Assembly: GCA_025941565.1 (NCBI GenBank)
Contig: JAPCYN010000001.1
Location: 1 to 64,000, forward strand
Direction: 5' to 3'
DNA: 64,000 nt
From: Legionella sp. 515359
GTDB lineage: Bacteria > Pseudomonadota > Gammaproteobacteria > Legionellales > Legionellaceae
The notes beneath the pieces are model-generated. The model was not told where the DNA came from, searched no databases, and was given only the letters and a program-made list of their open reading frames with translations. This document shows, piece by piece, positions 9,446 to 18,393 of the stretch. The position numbers were made by a program, and so were the translations under genes. How positions within the stretch are numbered: the stretch's first letter is position 1; the number at the start of each line of letters is the position of its first letter.

Positions 9446-10981
9446 TCACTCTGCTGCAATCCTTTCAGATGAGCGCACATAGGTTGGTTCAGCAAGCCAA
9501 ATCATGGCAAGTAAGAATATAAAAATCCAGGCTGCAAGTCTGAAAATATCGTTGGTAGCCAACATAAAGGCTTGGTTGATTATCGTTGCATAGAGGACCC
9601 CAAAAGCCTTTAGTCCCGATACTCCCAATGAATGAAGGCGGTCGAGTGATTGTTGAGCTAAAGGATTGTATGCGGTTATTTGCTCCACCAGATGGCTTTG
9701 ATGGAGTGCTTGCCGATGATTCCATATGGTGATGCTGAGAGATGTTCCAAAACTACTTCCCAAAATCCTAAAGAAATTGGCAAGACCCAAGGCACTGGCT
9801 AATCGATCAGGAGGCTGATCGGACAGCACCAGGGCAATTAGTGGGGTAAAGAAAAACGCAAGACCAAGCCCTTGCACAAATCGAGGTTTAACGAGTTGAA
9901 TAAAACCTATTTCAGTGTAAAAAGTAGATTGCCATATGGAAGTCACTGCAAACACAATAAATCCAAAACTGATAACAATGCGTAAATCAAATCTACCCAT
10001 ATAATTACCTACAATAGGGGTTAAAAAAAATGGCAAAACCCCTACCGGTGCAACCGCAAGTCCAGCCCAGGTTGGGGTGTAACCCATTTGCGTTTGCAAC
10101 CATAATGGCAAAATAACTACAGTGGAAAAATACACCATAAAACCCAAGGTCAGACTAATCGTCCCAATAGTAAAATTACGATCAGTAAATAAATATAAAT
10201 CAATAATTGGGTGTTTTTGCGTCAAAAGCCAAATGATTAAAAAGCTAAGAGTGACCGTCGAGATGACTGCTAAGGTAAAAATAAATTCTGAATGAAACCA
10301 ATCTAAATCATGTCCTTTATCTAATAAAATCTGTAAACAACCAATCCCGATCGATAATAATGCCAAGCCAATATAGTCTATGGGTAATTTAGTGATGGGT
10401 GTTTCTCTTCCCGTCAGGGTGATCATCGTGATGATTACGGAAAAGATACCCACAGGCACGTTAATATAAAAAATCCAGGGCCAAGTATAATTATCCGTAA
10501 TAATTCCCCCCATAATTGGACCAAATATGGGCCCTACAACAGCAGTCATGACCCATATGCCTGTTGCTAATCCTTTTTTTTCAGGAGGATAATTAGCGAG
10601 GAGAATACTTTGTGACAATGGAATCATTGGGCCTGAAACCGCGCCCTGTATTACCCGGAAAAAAACCAGCATCCCCAGATTTGTCGATAAACCACAAAGA
10701 ACGGAAGCGATTGTAAATAAAGTAGTAGAGAAAAGAAATAAACGAACTTCGCCAAAGCGCTTGGCAAGCCACCCTGTCAGTGGGAGCATAATGGCCTGAC
10801 TGACTGCAAAGGAGGTGATAACCCAGGTTCCATTATCTGGACTAACACCCAAATCGCCCGCAATGGTGGGAATGGCCACATTTGCAATTGAGATATCAAG
10901 GACATTCATAAAGATAGCCAGTGACAACGAAAGGGTCATCAGAGCTAATCTACTGCCAACTAGTGGAGGACGTTCAGCCAT
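9446..10981 (-). CDS. emrB: EmrB-type MFS multidrug transporter (DHA2, 14 TM)
   Basis: Drug:proton antiporter of the DHA2 branch, 511 residues with about 14 hydrophobic helices. The N-terminus has the branch pattern FMNVLDISIANVAIPTIAG, and motif C-like MTAVVGPIFGPIMGG lies in the fifth helix. It is the last of three overlapping reverse-strand genes: OMF, then EmrA-like adaptor, then this one. Its ATG overlaps the adaptor stop by one base (TAATG). Together they form a tripartite pump of EmrAB-TolC type. I see no MarR-type emrR regulator nearby. Confidence 0.92.
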   Translation of the reverse strand: MAERPPLVGSRLALMTLSLSLAIFMNVLDISIANVAIPTIAGDLGVSPDNGTWVITSFAVSQAIMLPLTGWLAKRFGEVRLFLFSTTLFTIASVLCGLSTNLGMLVFFRVIQGAVSGPMIPLSQSILLANYPPEKKGLATGIWVMTAVVGPIFGPIMGGIITDNYTWPWIFYINVPVGIFSVIITMITLTGRETPITKLPIDYIGLALLSIGIGCLQILLDKGHDLDWFHSEFIFTLAVISTVTLSFLIIWLLTQKHPIIDLYLFTDRNFTIGTISLTLGFMVYFSTVVILPLWLQTQMGYTPTWAGLAVAPVGVLPFFLTPIVGNYMGRFDLRIVISFGFIVFAVTSIWQSTFYTEIGFIQLVKPRFVQGLGLAFFFTPLIALVLSDQPPDRLASALGLANFFRILGSSFGTSLSITIWNHRQALHQSHLVEQITAYNPLAQQSLDRLHSLGVSGLKAFGVLYATIINQAFMLATNDIFRLAAWIFIFLLAMIWLAEPTYVRSSERIAAE

Positions 10982-12183
10982 TATGATTTTGTCCTGGGTA
11001 AGAACATATCGGGTGAGTTTGCGCGTAAAATCGCATCAATAAGCGATTCTACTTCCGCGAGCTGTTTTTGATAAACATGTGTTTGATATTTAAATTTAGG
11101 TTCTGTCGTATTGGGAAGACGAGCTCCACTTAAATTATGAATATCAACAGTTACTCGCATGGAGAGTCCTAGTTGTAACGGGATTTTTTTCAATTCCTCT
11201 GGGCGTAAACTAATGCGCACAGGAAGCCTTTGTACGATTTTAATCCAGTTTCCTGTGGCATTTTGTGGTGGAAGCAAGGAAAAAGCGGAACCGGTTCCTG
11301 CGTTTAAACCAACAACTGTACCATGATAAGTCATGTCTGGATAAGCATCAGCATAGAGAGTGACCGGTTGACCAATGCGGATATCGTTTAGAGCAGACTC
11401 TTTGTAGTTTGCATCTACCCAGGTGTCATGTAGTGGAATTATCGCCAACATAACCGAATTCATGGATACTTGCTGACCTGGTTGTACACTACGTTTCGCT
11501 ACATAACCGGTGATGGGGGCGACGATGGTTGTTCTTTTAAAATTCAAATAAGCCGTTTTTAGATTGGCTTTGGCAGTTTCAACAAGTGGGTGAGTATAGA
11601 GATGGGCATTTTCAACTAACGCAAGAGCTGCATCCTGTTGATGCAACGAAAGAGCATAAGTTGCCTGAGCTGCTTCCATGGCTGTTTTATAATGTTGCAT
11701 CTCTTCGCGTGATACAGCACGATTACCAACCAGCCCTTCACGACGTTTTAAGTCCAGTTGCGCTTTAACCAGGTTCGCTTTATCCACGATAACATTTTGT
11801 TTTGCCTGAGCGGCATTTTCAAAGTACTGATGAACTTGACGGACCGTTTGCGCGAGATCTGCTTTGGCTCGTTGCAGGGCTACTGCATAATCAGTAGGAT
11901 CCAATTTAATGAGGGTTTGGCCTTCAGTGACCAATTGGGTTTCATCCGTGTTAATCGTAATTACTGTGCCTGGGATTTGCGGCATAAGTTGCACCATATT
12001 CCCATTGACATAGGCATCATCGGTATAGAGTTCAAATCGTCCCCAAATGAGCCAATAGAGAAACCATAGCAGTGCGGTAAGTAAAAAAATCCCCCCCAGT
12101 AAGAGCATGGCAATTTTACGTTTGCGTAAGGTTTCAGGTGTGGCACTAACTCCTTTTGACGCCGTTTCTTTTTCTTCTGCCAT
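10981..12183 (-). CDS. emrA: EmrA-type periplasmic adaptor (HlyD family)
   Basis: Membrane fusion protein of the EmrAB-type pump, 400 residues from the ATG at 12183. A single transmembrane anchor (about residues 25-46) is followed by the EmrA signature LYTDDAYVNGNMVQLMPQI, a lipoyl domain, a long coiled-coil hairpin, and a barrel domain with VDANYKE. A GTG at 12201 is an in-frame alternative, but the AGGTGGAG there reads better as the ribosome binding site for 12183. It begins just past the end of the OMF gene, and its stop overlaps the emrB start. Confidence 0.9.
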   Translation of the reverse strand: MAEEKETASKGVSATPETLRKRKIAMLLLGGIFLLTALLWFLYWLIWGRFELYTDDAYVNGNMVQLMPQIPGTVITINTDETQLVTEGQTLIKLDPTDYAVALQRAKADLAQTVRQVHQYFENAAQAKQNVIVDKANLVKAQLDLKRREGLVGNRAVSREEMQHYKTAMEAAQATYALSLHQQDAALALVENAHLYTHPLVETAKANLKTAYLNFKRTTIVAPITGYVAKRSVQPGQQVSMNSVMLAIIPLHDTWVDANYKESALNDIRIGQPVTLYADAYPDMTYHGTVVGLNAGTGSAFSLLPPQNATGNWIKIVQRLPVRISLRPEELKKIPLQLGLSMRVTVDIHNLSGARLPNTTEPKFKYQTHVYQKQLAEVESLIDAILRANSPDMFLPRTKS

Positions 12184-12187
12184 AATT

Positions 12188-13594
12188 TTATAGCTCTCCA
12201 CCTAAGGCTGCTAATAAGGCTACAAAAGCTTGTTTTTGACGTGTTTGTAAATTGTATAAAATAGCTTTTTGTTGGATTAATAACTGCTTTATTTCAATGA
12301 GTTGGGTGTAATCAATAATTCCTTGAGTATAACGCGCTTGAAATAATCTGTAATTGGATTCTGTATTATTTAATGCTTGGTTTTGAGCCGTGATTTGCGT
12401 ATTAAGTGTGTTCATGGCAGTAAGCTGATCGCCCACTTGTTGTAATGAATTTAAAATAGTTTGATTGTACTGATTCACTGCGAGTTCATATTGGGCATAG
12501 CTCACTCCCAAATTTGCTTTACGCGCACCTGCATCAAAAACAGGTAGGTCAAAAGCAGCAGCTGCATTATCGTTTTGGAGCCATATATTAAAAGCCTTGT
12601 TAAAGTACAGACTTTGTAAGCTTAATAAACCTTTCAAATTAATATTGGGGAAAAAAGCAGTTTTAGCAACATTCACTTGATGCGCAGCAGCCTCGGTAAG
12701 CGCGCGAGCTGAGGCAATATCAGGTCTTTGTGCCAGTACATTTGCAGGGATTATTCCGGGCAACTCGAGTTGTTTTTTATTGTAAACAAAAGTGGGGGTA
12801 TCAATTTGTGTATTTAAAGGATTTTTGCCCATTAAGACAGCGAGTTGATGTCGCGATTGCATTTCAGCACCTTTATAATCTTCTACGGATAATGTAGCAG
12901 CTTGAGCATTAGCCATTGCTGTTTTTACCGGGATGTTTGATTCGATGCCGTGGCGTTCGCGATCCATAATGATATCGGCGAGTTGTTTGAGTAAGCGCGC
13001 ATTTTCTTTGGCCAAACGTCGCTGGATACTGTTATTTTGTATTTCGAAATAAGTTGTAGCAACCGCAGTGCTTAAAACAAGGTGTGTTTCAGCCAGATCC
13101 ATCTGTGCAGCAAAGGCTTCACTTATTCTGCTGGCCAGAGCTTCTCTATTTTTTCCCCAAAAATCCAGTTCATAATTAAATTTTAACCCAATATCTGCAA
13201 TATTCGCTTGATCAATTTTTATTGAATTTATAGGGGGTGGGATCTTGCCGTGTATCGGAAAGTACGCTTTTTCCAAATAACCACTTAGGTCTATAAATGG
13301 CCAAAGTGATGAATAAGCAATTTTTGCAAGTTGCTGAGCACGTCCAACTCGCGCTTTGGCGCTCCGCATATCAGGGGCATCAGCAAGAGCTACAGATATG
13401 AGTTGATCTAATTGTGGATCATTAAAGCGTTTAAAATAATGTGCTGAATTGAGTTTTTTAGGATTTTTATAAAGGTGCTTTACTGCTAAATCAACTGGGT
13501 TGATTGGTTGTGTATTCGTATGGATTTCACCAAAAAGGGAGCAGCCCGTCGATGTTAACGTGATTAAAACACAAGTGACAAAGAACAAGCGCAA
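12188..13594 (-). CDS. Outer-membrane efflux lipoprotein of the EmrAB-type operon
   Basis: TolC/NodT-like channel of 468 residues and first gene of the EmrAB operon. It has a lipoprotein signal with the sequence LTSTGCSLFG. The second OMF repeat carries VLAQRPDIASARALTEAAAHQVNVAKTAFFPN. The C-terminus YNLQTRQKQAFVALLAALGGEL is typical of the family. The adaptor gene starts immediately after or overlaps its stop, so pump, adaptor and channel are made together. It is clearly diverged from the OMF at 7425-8867. Confidence 0.9.
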   Translation of the reverse strand: MRLFFVTCVLITLTSTGCSLFGEIHTNTQPINPVDLAVKHLYKNPKKLNSAHYFKRFNDPQLDQLISVALADAPDMRSAKARVGRAQQLAKIAYSSLWPFIDLSGYLEKAYFPIHGKIPPPINSIKIDQANIADIGLKFNYELDFWGKNREALASRISEAFAAQMDLAETHLVLSTAVATTYFEIQNNSIQRRLAKENARLLKQLADIIMDRERHGIESNIPVKTAMANAQAATLSVEDYKGAEMQSRHQLAVLMGKNPLNTQIDTPTFVYNKKQLELPGIIPANVLAQRPDIASARALTEAAAHQVNVAKTAFFPNINLKGLLSLQSLYFNKAFNIWLQNDNAAAAFDLPVFDAGARKANLGVSYAQYELAVNQYNQTILNSLQQVGDQLTAMNTLNTQITAQNQALNNTESNYRLFQARYTQGIIDYTQLIEIKQLLIQQKAILYNLQTRQKQAFVALLAALGGEL

Positions 13595-13656
13595 AATTTA
13601 TATCCTTTTACATGCATGAAATTAAGTACTGTATCAACATTTTTTAGAAAATACAG

Positions 13657-13697
13657 TAGGGCCTGTTTCCATTTCTACTCTCTTGGAGACAGACCTC
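13657..13697. repeat. Palindromic intergenic repeat, copy 1
   Basis: An imperfect hairpin element running from GGGCCTGTTTCC to GGAGACAGACC, 5' of the OMF gene. The block at 13670-13686 matches 16 of 17 bases of the reverse complement of 59830-59846, and CTGTTTCCATTTC (13663-13675) also occurs at 59812-59824. Two matches in opposite orientations inside palindromes suggest a dispersed repeat family. Confidence 0.5.
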
Positions 13698-13808
13698 ATG
13701 ATTATCACCTAAAACTCATTTTATTAATTTCTAACTTTTTAAGAATATGGTCTAGAATAAGTTACATAAAGGAAGATTTTTAAAAAGTAAAAAAGAGAGG
13801 GAAACGCG

Positions 13809-13946
13809 ATGGACATTCTGAAAAAAATAATAATGATTGGCATTTGTCTGACAACACTGGGGATATTAAGTGCTTGTGGGACGGTTCATGGTTTTGGAAA
13901 AGACGTATCCCATGTGGGTAGAGATATTCAAAGAGCATCTCAATAA
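13809..13946 (+). CDS. Entericidin A/B family lipoprotein
   Basis: 45-residue lipoprotein, too short for most gene finders. It starts at 13809 after AGAGGG. A short positively charged N-terminus and hydrophobic stretch end in lipobox LSAC, followed by GTVHGFGKDVSHVGRDIQ. The G-x-G-x-D-V and G-x-x-I/A pattern is that of entericidins (EcnA/EcnB), small cell-envelope lipoproteins described as a bacteriolysis antidote/toxin pair in enterics. Only one copy is present here, so no pair can be claimed. A hairpin terminator follows at 13953. Confidence 0.8.
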   Translation: MDILKKIIMIGICLTTLGILSACGTVHGFGKDVSHVGRDIQRASQ

Positions 13947-13952
13947 TGACTC

Positions 13953-13988
13953 ACTCCCTATAGCAAATGCTATGGGGAGTATTCTTTT
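13953..13988 (+). terminator. Hairpin terminator after the entericidin gene
   Basis: A 12-base stem (ACTCCCTATAGC with GCTATGGGGAGT, one G-U pair) around the loop AAAT, seven bases after the stop codon and followed by ATTCTTTTA. It looks like a rho-independent terminator with a weak T tract. Confidence 0.7.
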
Positions 13989-14024
13989 ATTGGTTAATAG
14001 GTAAATCCTGGTCCGGTATTTCTA

Positions 14025-14750
14025 TTACATTGTGATACAAAAGGAAGATTCAGGAACTTCATTCTTTTGGGTTCCGTTTTTACTGCCAAATAAACGCAAA
14101 GGGTTTATGGATGATTTTACAACGAATGGATTAATGGACCCATCCCAAGGAATAAATTGTGCCATGCTTCGAAAAAAGCATAATTTTGGTGGAGATAAAA
14201 TAATTTTTTGATCCTGTTTTTGACAAATTTTTAACAACTCTTCTATTTTAATTTTCATTTCTTTAAAAACGTGCTCATCATCAATCTCTCTATATCCATA
14301 AGCGAGAGTAATATGAAATACGCTCGGTATTTTATTTTGCAGACCAAGTTCTTTTGCAACGTGTTGAATAATTGCTTGTTGTTCCGGCGCTATGGATAGA
14401 ATTAATTGTAATTCAGAAAAACAGTTTATATTTTCAACAGAAATTGAAGGGTTAAATTTCAATTCAACCAGTCTTTTATGAATATTTTGAAAAAAATTCA
14501 GTTTTTTTGATATAAAAGAGAGCCAATTGTCTGGATATTCTTGTTGAGTATACAAATTACAGGTTGTCATGTGATAGCTTTGATAAGGCAAAGGAGAAAA
14601 ATAGTCGCATAACACCGGAGTGTTCTTAAGGAAACAGTGAATGTCCTGCCAGAGCTTTTGATTTATTTGTCCTACATCAGCAACAATGGTAACTCCTGGG
14701 AATTCTAGATAATTTCCTTGATCATCGATTTTCTTTAGAGTGGGCATCAT
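14025..14750 (-). CDS. 2H phosphoesterase-like protein with C-terminal CaaX-like motif; effector candidate
   Basis: 241 residues. Two H-x-T-x motifs, H60-MTT and H146-ITL, sit about 86 residues apart as in the 2H phosphoesterase/ligT superfamily (DUF1868-like proteins), whose members hydrolyse 2'-5' linkages, cyclic phosphates or related RNA bonds. The substrate here is unknown. The protein ends in ESSFCITM, so its last four residues (Cys-Ile-Thr-Met) fit a eukaryotic CaaX prenylation box; host-prenylated Dot/Icm effectors are known in Legionella. It has no signal peptide or transmembrane segment. It lies 58 bases after the effector candidate at 14809-16590 on the same strand. No good ribosome binding site is visible. 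Confidence 0.65.
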   Translation of the reverse strand: MMPTLKKIDDQGNYLEFPGVTIVADVGQINQKLWQDIHCFLKNTPVLCDYFSPLPYQSYHMTTCNLYTQQEYPDNWLSFISKKLNFFQNIHKRLVELKFNPSISVENINCFSELQLILSIAPEQQAIIQHVAKELGLQNKIPSVFHITLAYGYREIDDEHVFKEMKIKIEELLKICQKQDQKIILSPPKLCFFRSMAQFIPWDGSINPFVVKSSINPLRLFGSKNGTQKNEVPESSFCITM

Positions 14751-14808
14751 GCTTAATATAATGTAGGGTAGGTTAATATTTTATCTACCTTACTGATGGA
14801 ACACAATG

Positions 14809-16590
14809 CTAACTTTTTCCAATTACCATTTGTTGTTCCGTAATGATTTGACTCTCTATCAAATCATAAAAACTTTGCAGGGATTTTAACTCGGGTTTCT
14901 GGGCGGATTTAAAATCTTTGAGAGCCTGCAGAGTCGTTTCAATGATGGTTTTTACTTGCGGCTTATTTCCTTTACTCAGCTCCATTATTGCGGCGTTGAG
15001 ATTATTATTCAGCAATACTTGTCGTTGCGCACCTTGTCTAAAGAATGAAAAAAATTCTGATTTAACTCGAGAATCGTTTGTGGTTATTATCTGTTGTAAT
15101 TTTTCAGCTAATCTTAAACAATCTGCAGCATGATGCATGTCATTTTGCGCCAGTTCTAAAAGATTGTTCCTCGCGTCAACACTTAGTTTGGAACGATTAA
15201 TCAGCTGAGGGATCGATTGTTTATCAAAATCTTTTTTCAGACCTTCTAATTCTTCTTTGACAGTGGCTTTCTTAAGCATCTGTTCGTTGTAACTTATTGC
15301 CTTGTCTAATGTGCGATCAAATGCTTGTTGGTTATTATTTAAAAATAACTCCTCTAGATCGAACGTATTAAAACCATCAATATCGGCGAACTCTTCTTGA
15401 ACCCGAGCAAGACCAAGAGGAGCCACAAATTCATGTAAACTATGTCCTCCGGCATTAAACAGTAAGGCAGATACATAAAGGGTCAAAAAAGATCCAAATT
15501 TTTCTTTAGATGATAAAAGGGTCTCGTCCGTTATTTTTTTGATTTGTGCGATTACTTCATCAGTGATTTTTCCTTGTTCTATTAGCTCATTGACTTGTGC
15601 TATCACTTCATCAGTGATTTTGCCGTGGGCCATGATACTTTTAATTTGTTCTATAACTTCGTTTATTTGGGATTCTTTTGTAGCTTCATCAGTTGTTTTT
15701 TCGTGTTTCATGGAGCTGCCAGTTTGTTTCACTTGTGCTTCCATATGTTTTACTAGATTTTTGAGTTCCTTTATTTTTACTAAAGTACGCAGTTGGCAAA
15801 GCATGGTTCCGGATATGGAGTTTGAGAATGGATGGACTAGACGAGAAAAATTATCTTGTACCCATTGAGCTTTGGCATCATAGGTTGATTGCTCAGAGGG
15901 TTTTAGAAATTTTTGGGTTTTAGCCATACGAGCGGGATCATCTGAAGAAACTGGGTCGTGACTTCGTAGTAAACCAAGAGCACTCGTTGTTGTTGTGCGC
16001 TGATTTTCTTTGATTACTTTCCCTCTTTGTGTGTAGATCCCCTCGCCATAAATGTCTAATGGAAGTAAATGTGGACCTTGAGAGGCAATGATCATTGCCA
16101 CAAAGGCAGCAGAGACTATCGCGATGATTTTTTCTCTTTGTTCCTCTGAGAACTCACTGAATATTTCTTTATTCTGAAGTTTGGCCAGATAATCAGCATA
16201 TTCACGCTCGGTGTCATCTGATGGTGTGTACTCTCCTTGCAAAATTTCACTATATAGTTCCTGATAATAAGACGGTGCAGTTGCTTTCACGGCGTCCAAA
16301 TGTTGGCTGATTTCCTCAGCAGTAAGTTTTTTTAGCTGACTGCTTAACGTTTCATAAGCTAAATGTGTCTCAAAATAACGGCGGGTACTGTCTTGGTTAA
16401 TGACTTCAGGTTCTTTGGATATCTGAAATTTTGCTAAAGCAGGATCCTGAAGGTAAGTATCAATTTTCGCTCGACTGTTCTCGTTTTTTGCACCTGCTAA
16501 ATATAAATGCTTTAGTTCATTGTATTTATCGGCATTATTGCGATATTTTGCAAGGAGAATTAATAACGCTTGCCCTACGGATATTTTCAT
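14809..16590 (-). CDS. Hypothetical protein with short internal repeats; Dot/Icm effector candidate
   Basis: 593 residues, largely helical and polar, and I recognise no family. A hydrophobic stretch lies near residues 150-170 (IIAIVSAAFVAMIIAS), and a second one near 370-385 is weaker. Residues of about 295-360 contain two near-identical copies of GKITDEVIAQ(V/I) and a more diverged upstream copy (KTTDEATKESQINEVIEQ), with a period of about 17. The C-terminus (IESQIITEQQMVIGKS) contains Glu residues, as Dot/Icm signals often do. No signal peptide is present. The effector assignment is inference from size, composition and genus. Confidence 0.6.
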   Translation of the reverse strand: MKISVGQALLILLAKYRNNADKYNELKHLYLAGAKNENSRAKIDTYLQDPALAKFQISKEPEVINQDSTRRYFETHLAYETLSSQLKKLTAEEISQHLDAVKATAPSYYQELYSEILQGEYTPSDDTEREYADYLAKLQNKEIFSEFSEEQREKIIAIVSAAFVAMIIASQGPHLLPLDIYGEGIYTQRGKVIKENQRTTTTSALGLLRSHDPVSSDDPARMAKTQKFLKPSEQSTYDAKAQWVQDNFSRLVHPFSNSISGTMLCQLRTLVKIKELKNLVKHMEAQVKQTGSSMKHEKTTDEATKESQINEVIEQIKSIMAHGKITDEVIAQVNELIEQGKITDEVIAQIKKITDETLLSSKEKFGSFLTLYVSALLFNAGGHSLHEFVAPLGLARVQEEFADIDGFNTFDLEELFLNNNQQAFDRTLDKAISYNEQMLKKATVKEELEGLKKDFDKQSIPQLINRSKLSVDARNNLLELAQNDMHHAADCLRLAEKLQQIITTNDSRVKSEFFSFFRQGAQRQVLLNNNLNAAIMELSKGNKPQVKTIIETTLQALKDFKSAQKPELKSLQSFYDLIESQIITEQQMVIGKS

Positions 16591-16881
16591 AGCTTAACCA
16601 ATAACAAAAAGCGCCTTTACTGATCTTAATTAAAGCACAGTTTGTAGTTTTTGATCTAATTTGTGGGGTTAATTTGGGTATGATGATGTTGTTCGATTTC
16701 AAATGCAGCTTGGATTCGGCGGTTTTTTGCTTCCAATGTTGCGTTCTTATAAAACGCCTAAACAGGCAGTAAACTATATGCATGACTCATTGAGTGGACT
16801 GGAATACCTCCCCTAAGATTTTCTGCTTACTGGAACTGTCAACCTACATTGATCCATGATAAATTAACAAGTACTCATTGG

Positions 16882-18393
16882 ATGATTGGCAAAGGATTGT
16901 GGTTAGTGTTTGATTTCGGACAGCATATAAGAGTTCTTATACTGGTTTCGCTGAGTACAGTGTTGCAAACTTCTTGTATGGTTGGGCCCAATTTTCGTTC
17001 ACCCACGCCACCAAAAGTCAAAAAATATACTGAAAAACCGCTACCGGCAAAAACCGTAAGCACTTCGGGTTCAGGTGGCTCAGCACAAACTTTTATTACC
17101 AATAAAGATATTCCTTTACTGTGGTGGGAGCTTTATCATTCCCCTGAAATTAATCAATTAATTCATACAGGGTTAGCCAATAGTCCCAACTTGGCTGCAG
17201 CATCTGCGGCCTTGCGTCAAGCTCAGGAAAATCTAAAGGTCCAAATTGGCAATTCAATGTGGCCGTCAATCGATGCGTCTGAGATGGTGGAACGACAACG
17301 TTATTCAGGTTTACAAATAGGTATTCCATCCGACAGTGTGACGTTTAATCTCATTTATACTTCATTTAATTTATCCTATACCTTGGATGTTTTTGGGGGG
17401 GCACGACGTCAAATTGAAGCACTAAAAGCTCAGGTTGATTATCAGCAATTTCAAGTCATTGCGGCTTATCTGACCTTGACTTCTAATATCGTTACTACTG
17501 CCGTAGCAATTGCATCCTATCAAGCACAAATTGATGCGACTATTGAGTTAATCAAGGCGGAACAAGGACTTCTTGATATTTTAAACAAACAATATCGGTT
17601 AGGAGGCGTTTCTCAAGAAAATGTATTGACACAAGAAACCTTGCTGGAGCAGACAAAAGCGACTTTGCCGCCACTTCAAAAAAACTTATCTCAGGCCAAA
17701 CACGCTTTATCTACGCTTGTAGGTACCTTTCCGGATGCCCCTTTACCCATTATTAAATTGGATCGCTTAAAATTACCCGCAGAGTTGCCTGTGAGTTTAC
17801 CTTCAAATCTTGTTCGCCAACGTCCTGATGTGCGCGCCTCAGAAGCGTTACTTCATCAAGCATGTGCCCAAATTGGGGTAGCAACAGCCAATTTATTCCC
17901 GCAATTTACCATTACCGCCAATGAGGGATGGCTTAATACTTCTTTTGCAAACCTGTTCACCAAAAGAAATGAGGTTTGGTCTCTAACGGGCCAAGTAATA
18001 CAGCCTTTGTTCCATGGTGGGGCTTTATTTGCACAACGACGTGCTGCAATCGCGGCCTATCAACAGACTGCAGCGCAGTACAAACAAACCGTATTGCAAG
18101 CTTTTCAAAACGTGGCAGATGTTTTAAGAGGATTAGAAGTCGACGCGCGTACATTGCAAGCGCAGATAAAGGCTGAAAATGCAGCTCGAGCTGCTTTAAA
18201 TCTAACATCCCAACAATATCGCTTAGGTGGAGTAAGTTACATCAATTTATTAAACGCGCAACAGCAATACCAACAGACGCGAATTAACCGTATTCAAGCA
18301 CAAGCTGTGCGTTACAGCGATACGGCTGCATTATTCCAGGCCTTAGGTGGGGGCTGGTGGCATAAACCCTGGTGTGTCAAAGAGTGTCTATGA
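16882..18393 (+). CDS. NodT-family outer-membrane efflux lipoprotein (RND operon 2)
   Basis: TolC-like channel, first gene of an OMF-adaptor-RND operon. The start is uncertain: a TTG at 16849 would give 514 residues, while the ATG at 16882 gives about 503 and a more plausible signal sequence. Neither has a strong ribosome binding site. A lipobox-like VLQTSC precedes MVGPNF, the usual sequence after the lipidated Cys in this family. The OMF repeats include LVRQRPDVRASEALLHQACAQIGVATANLFPQ. The end ALFQALGGGWW is typical. It overlaps the adaptor gene by four bases (ATGA). Confidence 0.88.
   Translation: MIGKGLWLVFDFGQHIRVLILVSLSTVLQTSCMVGPNFRSPTPPKVKKYTEKPLPAKTVSTSGSGGSAQTFITNKDIPLLWWELYHSPEINQLIHTGLANSPNLAAASAALRQAQENLKVQIGNSMWPSIDASEMVERQRYSGLQIGIPSDSVTFNLIYTSFNLSYTLDVFGGARRQIEALKAQVDYQQFQVIAAYLTLTSNIVTTAVAIASYQAQIDATIELIKAEQGLLDILNKQYRLGGVSQENVLTQETLLEQTKATLPPLQKNLSQAKHALSTLVGTFPDAPLPIIKLDRLKLPAELPVSLPSNLVRQRPDVRASEALLHQACAQIGVATANLFPQFTITANEGWLNTSFANLFTKRNEVWSLTGQVIQPLFHGGALFAQRRAAIAAYQQTAAQYKQTVLQAFQNVADVLRGLEVDARTLQAQIKAENAARAALNLTSQQYRLGGVSYINLLNAQQQYQQTRINRIQAQAVRYSDTAALFQALGGGWWHKPWCVKECL

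Noticed and set aside
16535-16783. 82-codon reverse-strand frame overlapping the start of the repeat-containing effector candidate
   Set aside because: Overlaps a better gene in another frame, has no ribosome binding site and unlikely composition.
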